From Anomalospiza imberbis (taxonomy: Eukaryota > Chordata > Aves > Passeriformes > Viduidae), in assembly GCF_031753505.1 (NCBI RefSeq), contig NW_027099862.1, positions 62,001-126,000 of the forward strand: DNA of 64,000 nucleotides. The letters run 5' to 3'. A program made the position numbers and the translations under genes. Below, in pieces: positions 1 to 12,400 of the stretch; positions within the stretch are counted from its first letter, which is position 1; the number at the start of each line of letters is the position of its first letter. Below the pieces are notes generated by a model. That model worked only from the letters and a program-made list of their open reading frames with translations, was not told the origin of the DNA and did not search any database.

Positions 1-550
1 GAATTAACCCTCAAAATACGAAAACATTCCCCCACAAGACACCCCTAAATTGGGGGGAATTAACTTCCCCAAAACAGGAAAAACACTCCCACAAGACACC
101 CCTAAATTGGGGGGAAATTAACCCCAAAATAGGAAAACACTCCCCACAAGACACCCTAAATTTGGGGGAATTAACCCCCAAAATAGGAAAACACTCCCCA
201 CAAGACACCCCTAAATTGGGGGGAATTAACCCCCAAAATAGAAAACACTCCCCCACAAGATACCCCTAAATTTGGGGGAATTAACCCCCAAAACAGGAAA
301 ACACTCCCACAAGACACCCCTAAATTGGGGGGAATTAACCCCCAAAATAGGAAAACACTCCCCACAAGACACCCCTAAATTGGGGGAATTAACCCCCAAA
401 ATAGGAAACACTCCCCACAAGACACCCCTAAATTGGGGGAATTTAACCCCCAAAACAGGAAAACACTCCCCACAAGACACCCCTAAATTGGGGGGAATTA
501 ACCCCCAAAATAGGAAAACACTCCCCACAAGACACCCCTAAATTGGGGGC
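1..550. repeat. 55-bp minisatellite, left arm
   Basis: Tandem units of about 55 bp containing the landmarks ACAAGACACCCCTAAATTGG and ACCCCCAAAATAGG, with small length changes in the C and G runs. About ten units up to the gap. No coding potential; the open frames here come from the repeat itself. Confidence 0.95.
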
Positions 551-750
551 NNNNNNNNNNNNNNNNNNNNNNNNNNNNNNNNNNNNNNNNNNNNNNNNNN
601 NNNNNNNNNNNNNNNNNNNNNNNNNNNNNNNNNNNNNNNNNNNNNNNNNNNNNNNNNNNNNNNNNNNNNNNNNNNNNNNNNNNNNNNNNNNNNNNNNNNN
701 NNNNNNNNNNNNNNNNNNNNNNNNNNNNNNNNNNNNNNNNNNNNNNNNNN
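551..750. other. Assembly gap (200 N)
   Basis: Exactly 200 N bases lie inside the 55-bp minisatellite. The round number suggests a placeholder gap, so the true array length is unknown. Confidence 0.99.
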
Positions 751-1580
751 AGACACCCCTAATTTGGGGGAGGGAATTCCCCCCAATTTAGGGGTGTCTT
801 GTGGGGAGTGTTTTCCTATTTTGGGGGTTAATTCCCCCCAATTTAGGGGTGTCTTGTGGGGAGTGTTTTCCTATTTTGGGGGTTAATTCCCCCCAATTTA
901 GGGGTGTCTTGTGGGGAGTGTTTTTCCTGTTTTGGGGGTTAATTCCCCCAAATTTAGGGGTATCTTGTGGGGGAGTGTTTTCCTGTTTTTGGGGTTAATT
1001 CCCCCCAATTTAGGGGTGTCTTGTGGGGAGTGTTTTCCTGTTTTGGGGGTTAATTCCCCCCAATTTAGGGGTGTCTTGTGGGGAGTGTTTTTCCTATTTT
1101 GGGGGTTAATTCCCCCCAATTTAGGGGTGTCTTGTGGGGAGTGTTTTCCTGTTTTGGGGGTTAATTCCCCCCAATTTAGGGGTGTCTTGTGGGGAGTGTT
1201 TTCCTGTTTTGGGGGTTAATTCCCCCCAATTTAGGGGTGTCTTGTGGGGGAGTGTTTTCCTATTTTGGGGGGTTAATTCCCCCCAATTTAGGGGTGTCTT
1301 GTGGGGAGTGTTTTCCTATTTTGGGGGTTAATTCCCCCCAATTTAGGGGTGTCTTGTGGGGAGTGTTTTCCTATTTTGGGGGTTAATTCCCCCCAATTTA
1401 GGGGTGTCTTGTGGGGAGTGTTTTCCTATTTTGGGGGTTAATTCCCCCCCAATTTAGGGGGTGTCTTGTGGGGGAATGTTTTCCTATTTTGGGGGTTAAT
1501 TCCCCCCAATTTAGGGGTGTCTTGTGGGGAGTGTTTTCCTATTTTGGGGGTTAATTCCCCCCAAATTTAGGGGTGTCTTC
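751..1580. repeat. 55-bp minisatellite, right arm, inverted
   Basis: The same unit as at 1-550, but on the other strand from about 776 on (landmark CCCCAATTTAGGGGTGTCTT). The turn itself is at about 751-800, a near-perfect palindrome. About 14 units follow, then the array decays into unique sequence near 1580. Confidence 0.93.
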
Positions 1581-2080
1581 TGGTCTGGGGTTGATCTTTC
1601 CTCCGGGCGTTTTATTTTTTATTGGCGGGTGATTGCCCCTTGTGGAGGCATGTTCTCATTTAGGGCAGTTAGTTGCCCTTCTTGGGGGTATTTTCCTATT
1701 TAGGAATTTAACTTAATTTTTGTATTTAAGAGTTTAATTGTGTTTTTGAGGAATATTTTGTTCCTTTGGAAGATATTTTTCCATTTAGGGGTTTAATTCT
1801 GTGGGAGAATCCTTTGGAAGATATTTTTCCATTTAGGGGTTTAATTCTGTGGGAGAATCTTTCTGTTTTGGGGTGTAATTGTTTTTGCTGGGGGAGCATT
1901 TTCTAATCAGAGAATTAATTATTTTTCTGAGGGGGAATGTTTGCTTTTAGAGGAGTTCACTGTCCCTATGGAGGGTATGTCCCCATTTAGGGGGTCACCT
2001 CCTCACTTTTGGGGCAGCGTGCCATTTCTGGGGTACTCAGCGGTGGTGATGAGGGTGAGGGGGCTACAAGTACCAGCCAT
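1581..2080. other. Unique-looking DNA upstream of the ARID exon, no gene seen
   Basis: T- and G-rich sequence with no exon I can support. It holds a two-copy 48-bp duplication at about 1763-1858 (landmark TTTTTCCATTTAGGGGTTTA). It is probably KDM5C intron, since the JmjN exons should lie further upstream. Confidence 0.6.
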
Positions 2081-3299
2081 GGGCACAAGTGGCCCTGGAT
2101 GGCCCTGGGTGGCTCTGAGGTGGCTCTGGGGGCTGCAGGTGGCTCTGGGGTGGCCCTGAGTGGCTTTGGGTGGCCCTGAGCCCACAGTATCCCCTCATGG
2201 GTGGTGACAGAGGAGGGTGGCTACGAGGCCTTCTGCAAGGACTGGGGTGGCCCTGGGTGGCTCTGGGGGCTGCAGGTGGCTCCGGGGTGGCCCTGGGTGG
2301 CTCTGGGGGCTGCAGGTGGCTCCGGGGTGGCCCTGGGTGGCTCTGGGGGCTGCAGGTGGCTCCGGGGTGGCCCTGGGTGGCTCTGGGTTGTCCCTGAGCC
2401 TGCAGTGTCCCCTCACACGTGGTGCTGGAGGAAGGTGGCTACGAGGCCATCTGCAAGGACTGGGGTGGCCCTGGGTGGCTCTGGGGGCTGCAGGTGGCTC
2501 CGGGGTGGCCCTGGGTGGCTCTGGGGGCTGCAGGTGGCTCCGGGGTGGCCCTGGGTGGCTCTGGGGTGTCCCTGAGCCTGCAGTGTCCCCTCACACGTGG
2601 TGCTGGAGGAAGGTGGCTACGAGGCCATCTGCAAGGACTGGGGGTGGCTCTGGGGTGTCCCTAGGTGGCTGTGGGTGACCCTGGGTGGCTCTGGGGTGTG
2701 GCTGTGTCCCCTCAGCGTCCCCTCACACGTGGTGCTGGAGGAAGGTGGCTACGAGGCCATCTGCAAGGACTGGGGGTGGCCCTGGGTAGCTCTGGGGTGG
2801 CTCTGGGTGGTTCTGTGTGGCTCTAGGTGGCTCTGGGTGGCCCTGGGTGGCCCTGGGATGTCCCTGAGCCCTCAGTGTCCCCTCACAGGTGGTGACAGGG
2901 GAAGGTGGCTACGAGGCCATCTGCAAGGACCAGCGGTGGTCCTGGGCAGCTCTGGGTGGAGGAAGGTGGCTCTAGGTGGCCCTGGGGTGTCCCTGAGCCC
3001 TCAGTGTCCCCTCACAGGTGGTGACAGGGGAAGGTGGCTACGAGGCCATCTGCAAGGACCAGCGGTGGTCCTGGGCGGCTCTGGGTGGAGGAGAAGGTGG
3101 CTCTAGGTGGCTCTGGGTGGCCCTGGGGTGTCCCTGAGCCCTCAGTGTCCCCTCACAGGTGGTGATGGAGGAGGGTGGCTACGAGGCCATCTGCAAGGAC
3201 CAGCGGTGGGCACGGGTCGCTCTGAGGTGGCTCTGGGGTGGCCTTGGGTGGCTCTCGGTGGCTCTGGGGTGTCCCTGAGCCCTCAGTGTCCCCTCACAG
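2081..3299 (+). repeat. Exon-edge array: seven decoy copies of the ARID exon start
   Basis: Units of about 40 bp (GGTGGCTCCGGGGTGGCCCT) alternate with seven truncated copies of the next exon's 5' end, starting at about 2201, 2419, 2597, 2729, 2889, 3018 and 3159. Each encodes a version of EEGGYEAICKD and then breaks off. The acceptor AG is intact in the three copies nearest the real exon (CACAG) and destroyed in the four distant ones (CATGG or CACAC). The copy nearest the exon matches furthest into it. Confidence 0.9.
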
Positions 3300-3470
3300 G
3301 TGGTGATGGAGGAGGGTGGCTACGAGGCCATCTGCAAGGACCGGCGGTGGGCGCGGGTGGCCCAGCGCCTCTCGTACCCGTCGGGCAAGAACATCGGCTC
3401 GCTGCTGCGGGCGCACTACGAGCGCATCATCTACCCCTACGAGATGTACCAGTCTGGGGCCAACCTGGTG
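3300..3470 (+). CDS. KDM5C: KDM5C exon k1: ARID domain
   Basis: 57 codons in phase 0, between CTCACAG and GTGAGC. Encodes the DNA-binding ARID core (EEGGYEAICKDRRWARVAQR, then GKNIGSLLRAHYERI and YPYEMYQSGANLV). The start was chosen over the upstream decoys because only this copy runs on to a donor and completes the domain. Confidence 0.95.
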
Positions 3471-6400
3471 GTGAGCGCAGGGCTTTGGGGGGGCCCTGGG
3501 GGAGACCCCAGGCCACGCTGAGGGTCCCCCCCTCCCTCCAGCAGTGCCACGCGCGGCCCTTTGAGAGCGAGGAGAAGGACCGGGAGTACAAACCCCACAG
3601 CATCCCCCTGCGCCAGTCCGTGCAGCCCTCCAAGTTCAACAGCTACGGCCGGCGTGCCAAGCGCCTGCAGCAGGAGGTGGGCACCCCAAATCCCTCCCTG
3701 GGATCCCCAAATCCCTCCCTGGGATCCCCAAATCCCTCCCTGGGATCCCCCCTGACGCCGCTGTCCCGCAGCCCGAGCCCACAGAGGAGGACATCGAGAA
3801 GAACCCCGAGCTGAAGAAGCTGCAGATTTACGGGGCCGGGCCCAAAATGTTAGGGTTGGGGCTGGTGGCCAAGGATAAGACCCTGAGGAAGAAAGGTATT
3901 GGGGACCCCCCCTTCCCCCACCTCATGTGGGGGTGCAGGGGTTGTTGGGACCCCTTAAATTTTTCTGGGAACCTCTGCGTCTTTTTGGGATCTTTTTTGG
4001 TTTTTATTCTGGCACACCCCCGGAGTTCTTGCAGGAGCCTCTTTGCCCACAATTTGGGGTGTCTCCCAAATTCTTTTGGATTCTTCAGGGACTTTTCCCT
4101 TCCTGTTTCCTCTCTCTTTTGGGTCACGCCTCCCAGAGCTTCTGGGTACCTCTCCTCATATTTTTGGGGATGCCGTCCCACACCCACAGGTTTTATGGGA
4201 TGTCTCCTTCTCAATTCTTCAGGAACCTTCTCTCCCCAGTTACTTACGGACAGATTTCTCCTTAGTGGGACAGACACCCCTCTCCCGGTCTTTAGGGACC
4301 CCTTTTCCCCCAGTTCTTCAGGGAACCCCTTCTCCTCCTCTTTTGCCCGCTCCCATTCTTTCGACACGCCCTCCCGTTTTTCAGATCCCTTTCCCTGGTT
4401 GTTCAATAACCCCACAATGGTTCAAAAACCTCCCAATAATTCAGAGCTCTCCCAGCTGTTCTGTAACCCCCTCCAACTGCTCAAGAACCTCCAGTGGTTC
4501 AGAGCTCCCCCGATTTTTCCGTAACACCCCAACCGTTCAGCGCTCCCCAATAATTCAGTAACCACCCCAATGATTCTGTAACCCCCCACAGGTTGAGTAC
4601 CCCCCAATCTCTCAGTAACCCCCCAATGGTTCCATAGCCCCCAAAGGTTCAGCACCCCCTCATTGCTCAGTAACCCCCAATTGTTCTGTAACCCCCCAAA
4701 CTCTCAGTAACCCCCAATTCTTCTGTAACCCCTCAATAGTTCAGTACTCCCCCAGTTGCTAAGTGGTTCAGAACCCCCCAAAGGTTCAATAACCCCCCCA
4801 GTCTCTCAGTACCCCCCATTATCCAGCACCCCCCAATCGCCCAGCACCCCCCAATTGTTCTGTAACCCCCCAATCTCCCAGTAACCCCCACCATGATCCA
4901 GCACCCCCCAAATCTCCCAGCACCCCCCAAATCTCCCAGTACCCCCCATGATCCAGCACCCCCCAACCTCCCAGTAACCTCCACCATGATCCAGCACCCC
5001 CCAAATCTCCCAGTACCCCCCATGATCCAGCACCCCCCAAATCTCCCAGCACCCCCCAAATCTCCCAGCACCCCCCAGTCTCCCAGTAACCCCCCATGAT
5101 CCAGCACCCCCCAAATCTCCCAGCACCCCCCAACCTCCCAGTAACCCCCAATCTCCCATTAACCCCCCATGATCCAGCACCCCCCAATCTCCCAGTAACC
5201 CCCCATGATCCAGCACCCCCCAAATCTCCCAGTAACCCCCACCATGATCTAGCACCCCCCAAATCTCCCAGCAACCCCCAAATCTCCCAGCACCCCCCAA
5301 TCTCCCATTAAGCCCCATGATCCAGCACCCCCCAAACCTCCCAGTAACCCCCCAAATCTCCCAGTAACCCCCCAAATCTCCCAGCACCCCCCAACCTCCT
5401 AGTAACCCCCAGTCTCCCATTAACCCCCCATGATCCAGCACCCCCCAACCTCCCAGTAACCCCCCATGATCCAGCACCCCCCAAATCTCCCAGCCCCCTC
5501 CTCAATCTCCCAGTAACCCCCCATGATCCAGCACCCCCCAGCTTCCCAGCCCCCCCCAGTCTCCCAGTAACCCCCATTTCCCCCCTCCCCACAGACAAGG
5601 ATGGCCCCGAGTGCCCCCCCACGGTGGTGGTGAAGGAGGAGCCGGCGGGGGAGCCCCGGGGCTCCCCGGTGCCGCCGGGGGCGCGGGACGGGCGGGACGA
5701 GCTGCGCCACAGCCCCGAGCCCTGCACCAAGATGACCATGAGGCTGCGCCGCAGCCACAGCAACAGCCAGTTCGTGAGTAGGGCTCTCCTGGGCTGGGGT
5801 GGGACTCCCCCCCAGACCCCCAAATCCCCACCCCAAAATCCCCCTTTCCCTCCCCCCAGGTGGATTCCTACGTGTGCCGGATCTGCTCGCGGGGTGACGA
5901 GGACGACAAGCTGCTGCTGTGCGACGGCTGCGATGACAACTACCACATCTTCTGCCTGCTGCCCCCCCTGCCCGAGATCCCCAAGGGCATCTGGCGCTGC
6001 CCCAAATGCGTCATGGCGGTGAGGGGCACGTGGGGACACCCCCTGGGCTCCCCCCGCTGTGGGTCACATCCCAGCTGTGGGGCTGGGAACCCCCCCTTGT
6101 GTGGTGTCCTGTGCTGTGAGGGGGTTGGGGTTCCTCTGGTCTGTGGGATGGGGGCTCCTAAATCCCATCCAGATTTGTCTGTGGGGCTGGGACCCCCATC
6201 TATGGGGTTAGGGACCCCCTGATCTGTGGGGTTGGGACCCCCATCTATGGGGTTAGAGACCCCCTGATCTGTGGGGTTGGGACCCCTATCTATGGGGTTA
6301 GGGACCCCCTGATCTGTGGGGCTGGGACCCCCCATCTATGGGGTTAGGGACCCCCTGATCTGTGGGGTTGGGACCAGACCCCCCTTGTGTGGTGTCCTGG

Positions 6401-9400
6401 CTTTCAGGGGGGTTTGGGTTCCGCTGATCTGTGGGATGGGGGCTCCCAAATCCCATCCAGATTTGTCTGTGGGGCTGGGACCCCCATCTATGGGGCTAGA
6501 GACCCCCTGATCTGTGGGGTTGGGACCCCCATCTATGGGGTTAGAGACCCCCTGATCTGTGGGGTTGGGACCCCCATCTATGGGGTTAGGGACCCCCTGA
6601 TCTGTGGGGTTGGGACCCCCATCTATGGGGTTAGGGACCCCCTGACCTGTGGGGTTGGGACCAGACCCCCCTTGTGTGGTGTCCTGGCTTTCAGGGGGGT
6701 TTGGGTTCCGCTGATCTGTGGGATGGGGGCTCCCAAATCCCATCCAGTTCTGTCTGTGGGGCTGAGACCCCCATCTATGGGGTTAGAGACCCCCTGAGGT
6801 GCTTTCTGTAGGGTACCCCAAGTGTGAAGTTGTCCCCAGTGACCCCTCCCAGTGTCCCCAAGCCCCCTGACTCCTCCCAGTGTCCCCAGTGACCCCTCCC
6901 CGTGTCCCCAAGCCCCCTGACCCCCCGGTGTCCCCAGTGACCCCTCCCAGTGTCCCCAAGCCCCCTGACCCCTCCCAGTGTCACCAAGCCCCCTGACCCT
7001 TCCCGGTGTCCCCAGTGACCCCTTCCCGGTGTCCCCAAGCCCCCTGACCCCTCCTGGTGTCCCCAAGCCCCCTGACCCCCCCAGTGACCCCTCCCGGTGT
7101 CCCCAAGCCCCCTGACCCCCCTGGTGTCCCCCCAGGAGTGCAAGCGGCCCCCGGAGGCGTTTGGCTTCGAGCAGGCCACGCGGGAGTACACCCTGCAGAG
7201 CTTCGGCGAGATGGCCGACGCCTTCAAGGCCGACTACTTCAACATGCCCGTCCACGTGAGCCCCCCAAAACCCCCCCTCACCCCCCAAAACCTGCCTGGA
7301 CCCCCCAAACCTCCCCCCCAGGTTCCCCTGAACCCCCCAGATCTCTCTCACTTGAGTGAGATGGGTGATGCCTTCAAGGCTGACTACTTCAATGTGCTCG
7401 TCCATGTGAGCCCCCCCAAAACCTGCCTGGGTCCCCCCAAACCCCCCCGGACCCCTAAAACCGCCCTGGACCCCCCAAAACCCCCCCAGGTTCCCCTGAG
7501 CCCCCCAGACCTCCCTCACTTCAGTGAGGCGGGTGACACCTTCAAGGCCGACTAGTTCAACATGCCCGTCCATGTGGGCCCCCCAAACCCCCCCCAAAAC
7601 GTCTCCAAAACCCTTCAAAACGCCCCAAAATCCCTTCCCCTGTCCCCGCTGAAGCCCCCTGCCCACAGATGGTGCCCGCAGAGCTGGAGGAAGAGTTCTG
7701 GCGCCTGGTGAACAATTTCCAAATCTCACCCAAAACCCCCCCCAAAATGCCTCCAAATCCGTCCAAAATGCCCCCAAACCCTTCCCCTGCCCCCTGAAGC
7801 CCCCTGCCCACAGATGGTGCCCACAGAGCTGGAGGAAGAGATCTGGCATCTCGTGAACAATCTCCAAATCTCACCGAAAATCCCCCAAAATGTCCCCAAA
7901 TCCCCCCAAAATGCCCCCAAATCAGTCCAAAATGCCCCCAAACCCTTCCCCTGCCCCCCTTGAAGCCCCCTGCCCGCAGATGGTGCCCACAGAGCTGGTG
8001 GAGAAGGAGTTCTGGTGAACAGCCTCCAAATCCCACCCAAAAACCCCCGTAAAATGCCCCCAAACCCTTCCCCTGCCCTCCTGAAGCCCCCTGCCCGCAG
8101 ATGGTGCCCACAGAGCTGGAGGAAGAGATCTGGCACCTGGTGAACAATCTCCAAAACCCCCCCCAGAGTGTCTCCAAAACCCCCCAAAATGCCCCCAAAT
8201 CCGTCCAAAATGCCCCCAAACCCTTCCCCTGCCCCCTGAAGCCCCCTGCCCACAGATGGTGCCCACAGAGCTGGAGGAAGAGATCTGGCATCTCGTGAAC
8301 AATCTCCAAATCTCACCCAAAATCCCCCAAAATGTCCCCAAATCCCCCCAAAATGCCCCCAAAACCCCCCAAAATGTCTCCAGTTCCTTTCCCTGCCGCC
8401 CCTGAAGCCCCCTGCCCGCAGATGGTGCCCACGGAGCTGGGCGCCTGGTGAACAGTTTCCAAATCTCACCCAAAATGTCCCAAAATGCCCCCAAATCTGT
8501 CCAAAATGCCCCCAAACCCTTCCCCTGCCCCCCCTGAAGCCCCCTGCCCACAGATGGTGCCCACGGAGCTGGTGGAGAAGGAGTTCTGGCGCCTGGTGAA
8601 CAGCATCGAGGAGGACGTGACCGTGGAGTACGGCGCCGACATCCACTCCAAGGAGTTCGGCTCCGGCTTCCCCGTGCGCGACGGCAAACGGCGCCTGTCC
8701 CCCGAGGAGGAGGTGGGACAGGGCGTTGTCACCTGCCAGGGACATTGGCACCTCCCTCGGGGCACTGCCAGGGACATTGGCACCTCCTCCTGGGGCACTG
8801 CCACGCGGCAGGGTGACGCGGTGGCCCCTGTCCCCATGAGGAGTGACTCAGTGTCCCCTGGTCCTGTGGGGGGTGACCCAGCGTCCCCTGTCCCCATTGG
8901 GGGTGACCCAGCGTCCCCTGTCCCCACTGGGGGTGTTCCAGTGTCCCCTGTCCCCACTGGGGGTGACCCAGTGTCCCTGTCCCCATTGGGAATGACCCTG
9001 TGTCCTCTTGTCCCCACTGGGGGTGACCCAGTGTCCCTGTCCCCATTGGGAGTGACCCAGTGTCCTCTTGTCACCATTGGGAGTGACCCAGTGTCCTCTT
9101 GTCACCATTGGGGGTGACCCAGTGTCCCCTGTCCCCACTGGGGGTGATCCAGTGTCCCTGTCCCCATGAGGAGTGACCCAGTGTCCCTGTCCCCACTGGG
9201 GGTGACCCAGTGTCCCTGTCCCCACTGGGGCTGATCCAGTGTCCCCTGTCCCCACTGGGGGTGACCCAGTGTCCCTGTCCCCACTGGGGGTGACCCAGTG
9301 TCCCTGTCCCCATGAGGAGTGACCCAGTGCCCCTGTCCCCACTGGGGGTGACCCAGTGTCCCCTGTCCCCACTGGGGGTGTTCCAGTGTCCCCTGTCCCC

Positions 9401-12400
9401 ACTGGGGGTGATCCAGTGTCCCTGTCCCCATGAGGAGTGACCCAGTGTCCCTGTCCCCACTGGGGGTGACCCAGTGTCCCTGTCCCCACTGGGGCTGATC
9501 CAGTGTCCCCTGTCCCCACTGGGGGTGACCCAGTGTCCCCTGTCCCCATTGGGGGTGACCCAGTGTCCTCTTGTCCCCACTGGGGCTGATCCAGTGTCCC
9601 CTGTCCGCACTGGGGGTGTTCCAGTGTCCCCTGTCCCCATGGGGGTGATCCAGTGTCCCTGTCCCCATGAGGAGTGACCCAGTGTCCCTGTCCCCACTGG
9701 GGGTGACCCAGTGTCCCTGTCCCCACTGGGGCTGATCCAGTGTCCCCTGTCCCTACTGGGGGTGACCCAGTGTCCCCTGTCCCCACTGGGGGTGTTCCAG
9801 TGTCCCCTGTCCCCACTGGGGGTGTTCCAGTGTCCCCTGTCCCCACTGGGGGTGACCCAGTGTCCCTGTCCCCATTGGGAATGACCCAGTGTCCTCTTGT
9901 CCCCATGGGGGTGATCCAGTGTCCTCTGTCCCCATGAGGAGTGACCCAGTGTCTTTGTCCCCATTGGGAGTGACCCAGTGTCCCTGTCCCCACTGGTGGT
10001 GTTCCAGTGTCCCTGTCCCCATTGGGGGTGACCCAGTGTCCCTGTCCCCACTGGTGGTGTTCCAGCGTCCCCTGTCCCCATTGGGGGTGACCCAGTGTCC
10101 CCTGTCCCCATTGGGGGTGACCCAGTGTCCCTGTCCCCACTGGAGGTGTTCCAGCATCCCCTGTCCCCACTTTGGGTGACCTGGTGTCCTCTTGTCCCCC
10201 TTGGGGGGGTGATCCGGTGCTCCCTGTCCCTTGTGGTGTCCCTGTCCCCACTGGGGGGTGATGCCATGCCCCTGTCCCCTGTGGTGATGGCATTCCCATT
10301 GTCCCCACAATGAGGGTGCTGGTGTCCCTCAGTGTCCCTGTCCCCATGGCGGGGCAATGCCGTGTCCCGGTGCCAGGGTGATGCCGTCCCCACTGTCCTC
10401 AGTGTCCCTGTCCCCATGGGGTGGCAGTGCCCTGTCCCCATGCCCAGATGACGCCATCCCCTCAGTGTCCCTGTCCCCATGGGGCGGCAGTGCCCCGTGC
10501 CCGGGTGACGCCATCCCCTCAGTGTCCCTGTCCCCATGGGGCGGCAGTGCCCCGTCCCCATGCCCAGGTGACGCCATCCCCTCAGTGTCCCTGTCCCCAT
10601 GGGGCGGCAGTGCCCCCGTGCCCGGGGTGACGCCATCCCCTCAGTGTCCCTGTCCCCATGGGGTGGCAGCGCCCTGTCCCCATGCCCAGATGACACCGTC
10701 CCCTCAGTGTCCCTGTCCCCATGGTGGGGCAGTGCCCCGTCCCTGTGCCCGGGTGACGCTGTCCCCTCAGTGTCCCTGTCCCCATGGGGCGGCAGTGCCC
10801 CGTGCCCGGGGTGACACCATCCCCTCAGTGTCCCTGTCCCCATGGGGTGGCAGCGCCCTGTCCCCGTGCCCGGGGTGACACCATCCCCTCAGTGTCCCTG
10901 TCCCCATGGGGCGGCAGTGCCCCGTCCCCGTGCCCGGGTGACGCCGTCCCCGCTGTCCCCAGGAGTACGCGGGCAGCGGCTGGAACCTGAACGTGATGCC
11001 GGTGCTGCAGCAGTCGGTGCTGTGCCACATCAACGCCGACATCTCGGGCATGAAGGTGCCCTGGCTCTACGTGGGCATGGTGTTCTCGGCCTTCTGCTGG
11101 CACATCGAGGACCACTGGAGCTACTCCATCAACTACCTCCACTGGTGGGCACTGGGGGGGTGTCTGGGGGTGATTTTGGGGTGTTTAGGGGGCCAGGGGG
11201 GGCGACTTTGGGGTGTTTGGGTGGCACTTGGTGGGCTAGGTGATTGACTTTGGGGTGTTTGGGGGCTAGGGGAGGATTTTGGGGTGTTTGGGGGGCCAAA
11301 GGGGCGACTTTGGGGTGTTTTGGGTGGCATTTGGGGGCTAGGGGAGCAACTTTGGGGTGTTTAGGGGGACAGGGGAGCAACTTTGGGGTGTCTTGGGGGC
11401 TTAGAGCGGTGACTTTTGGGGGGTTTGGGTGGCCAAGGGAACGACTTTGGGGTATTTGGGGGGCTAGGGGAGTGACTTCGGGGTGTTTAGGGGGACAGGG
11501 GAGCGACTTTGGGGTATTTGGGGGGCCAGGAGCGTGACTTTGGGGTATTTGGGGGGCTAGGGGAGTGACTTTGGGGTGTTTGGGGGTCCAGAGGGGCGAC
11601 TTTGGGGTATTGGGGGGGCTAGGGGAGTGACTTTGGGGTGTTTGGGTGGCATTTGCGTGCCCAGAGGGTGATTCTGGGTACCCAGGGAGGTGATTTTGGG
11701 GTGTTTGTGTGGCCAGGAGGAACATTTTTGGGGTGCCCCATCCCCAGGGGCAACCCCAAGATGTGGTACGGGGTGGGATGATGAGGTTTTGGGGTGGATC
11801 AGGAGGGTTTTGGGGTGGAATAAGGAGGGGTTTGGGGTGGGATCAGGAGGTTTTTAGGGTGGGTCAGGAGGTTTTTATTGTGGGATCAGGAGGTTTTTAG
11901 GGTGGAATCTCAGGAGGTTTTTAGGGTGGAATCTCAGGAGGATTTTAGGGTGGGATCAGGAGGTTTTTGGGGTGGGTCAGGAGGATTTTAGGGTGGGATC
12001 AGGAGGTTTTTAGGGTGGATCAGGAGGTTTTTAGGGTGGGATCAGGAGGTTTTTAGGGTGGAATCTCAGGAGGTTTTTAGGGTGGGATCAGGAGGTTTTT
12101 AGGGTGGGATCAGGAGGTTTTTAGGGTGGAATCTCAGGAGGTTTTTAGGGTGGGATCAGGAGGTTTTTAGGGTGGGATCAGGAGGTTTTTAGGGTGGGAT
12201 CAGGAGGTTTTTAGGGTGGAATCTCAGGAGGTTTTTAGGGTGGAATCGGGAGGATTTTGGGGTGGGATCAGGTTTTTAGGGTGGGATCAGGAGGTTTTTA
12301 GGGTGGGATCAGGAGGTTTTTAGGGTGGAATCTCAGGAGGTTTTTTAGGGTGGGATCAGGAGGTTTTTAGGGTGGATCAGGAGGTTTTTTAGGGTGGATC

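Noticed and set aside
2201..3200. Extra functional ARID exons or mutually exclusive exons
   Set aside because: The upstream copies stop after about 15-25 codons, lack donors at the homologous place, and four have lost the acceptor.
8848..10843. Frames of about 500-590 residues with G-T-G-T-L-G-H-P-Q-W repeats
   Set aside because: Translation of the 29-bp intronic array between KDM5C exons k7 and k8.
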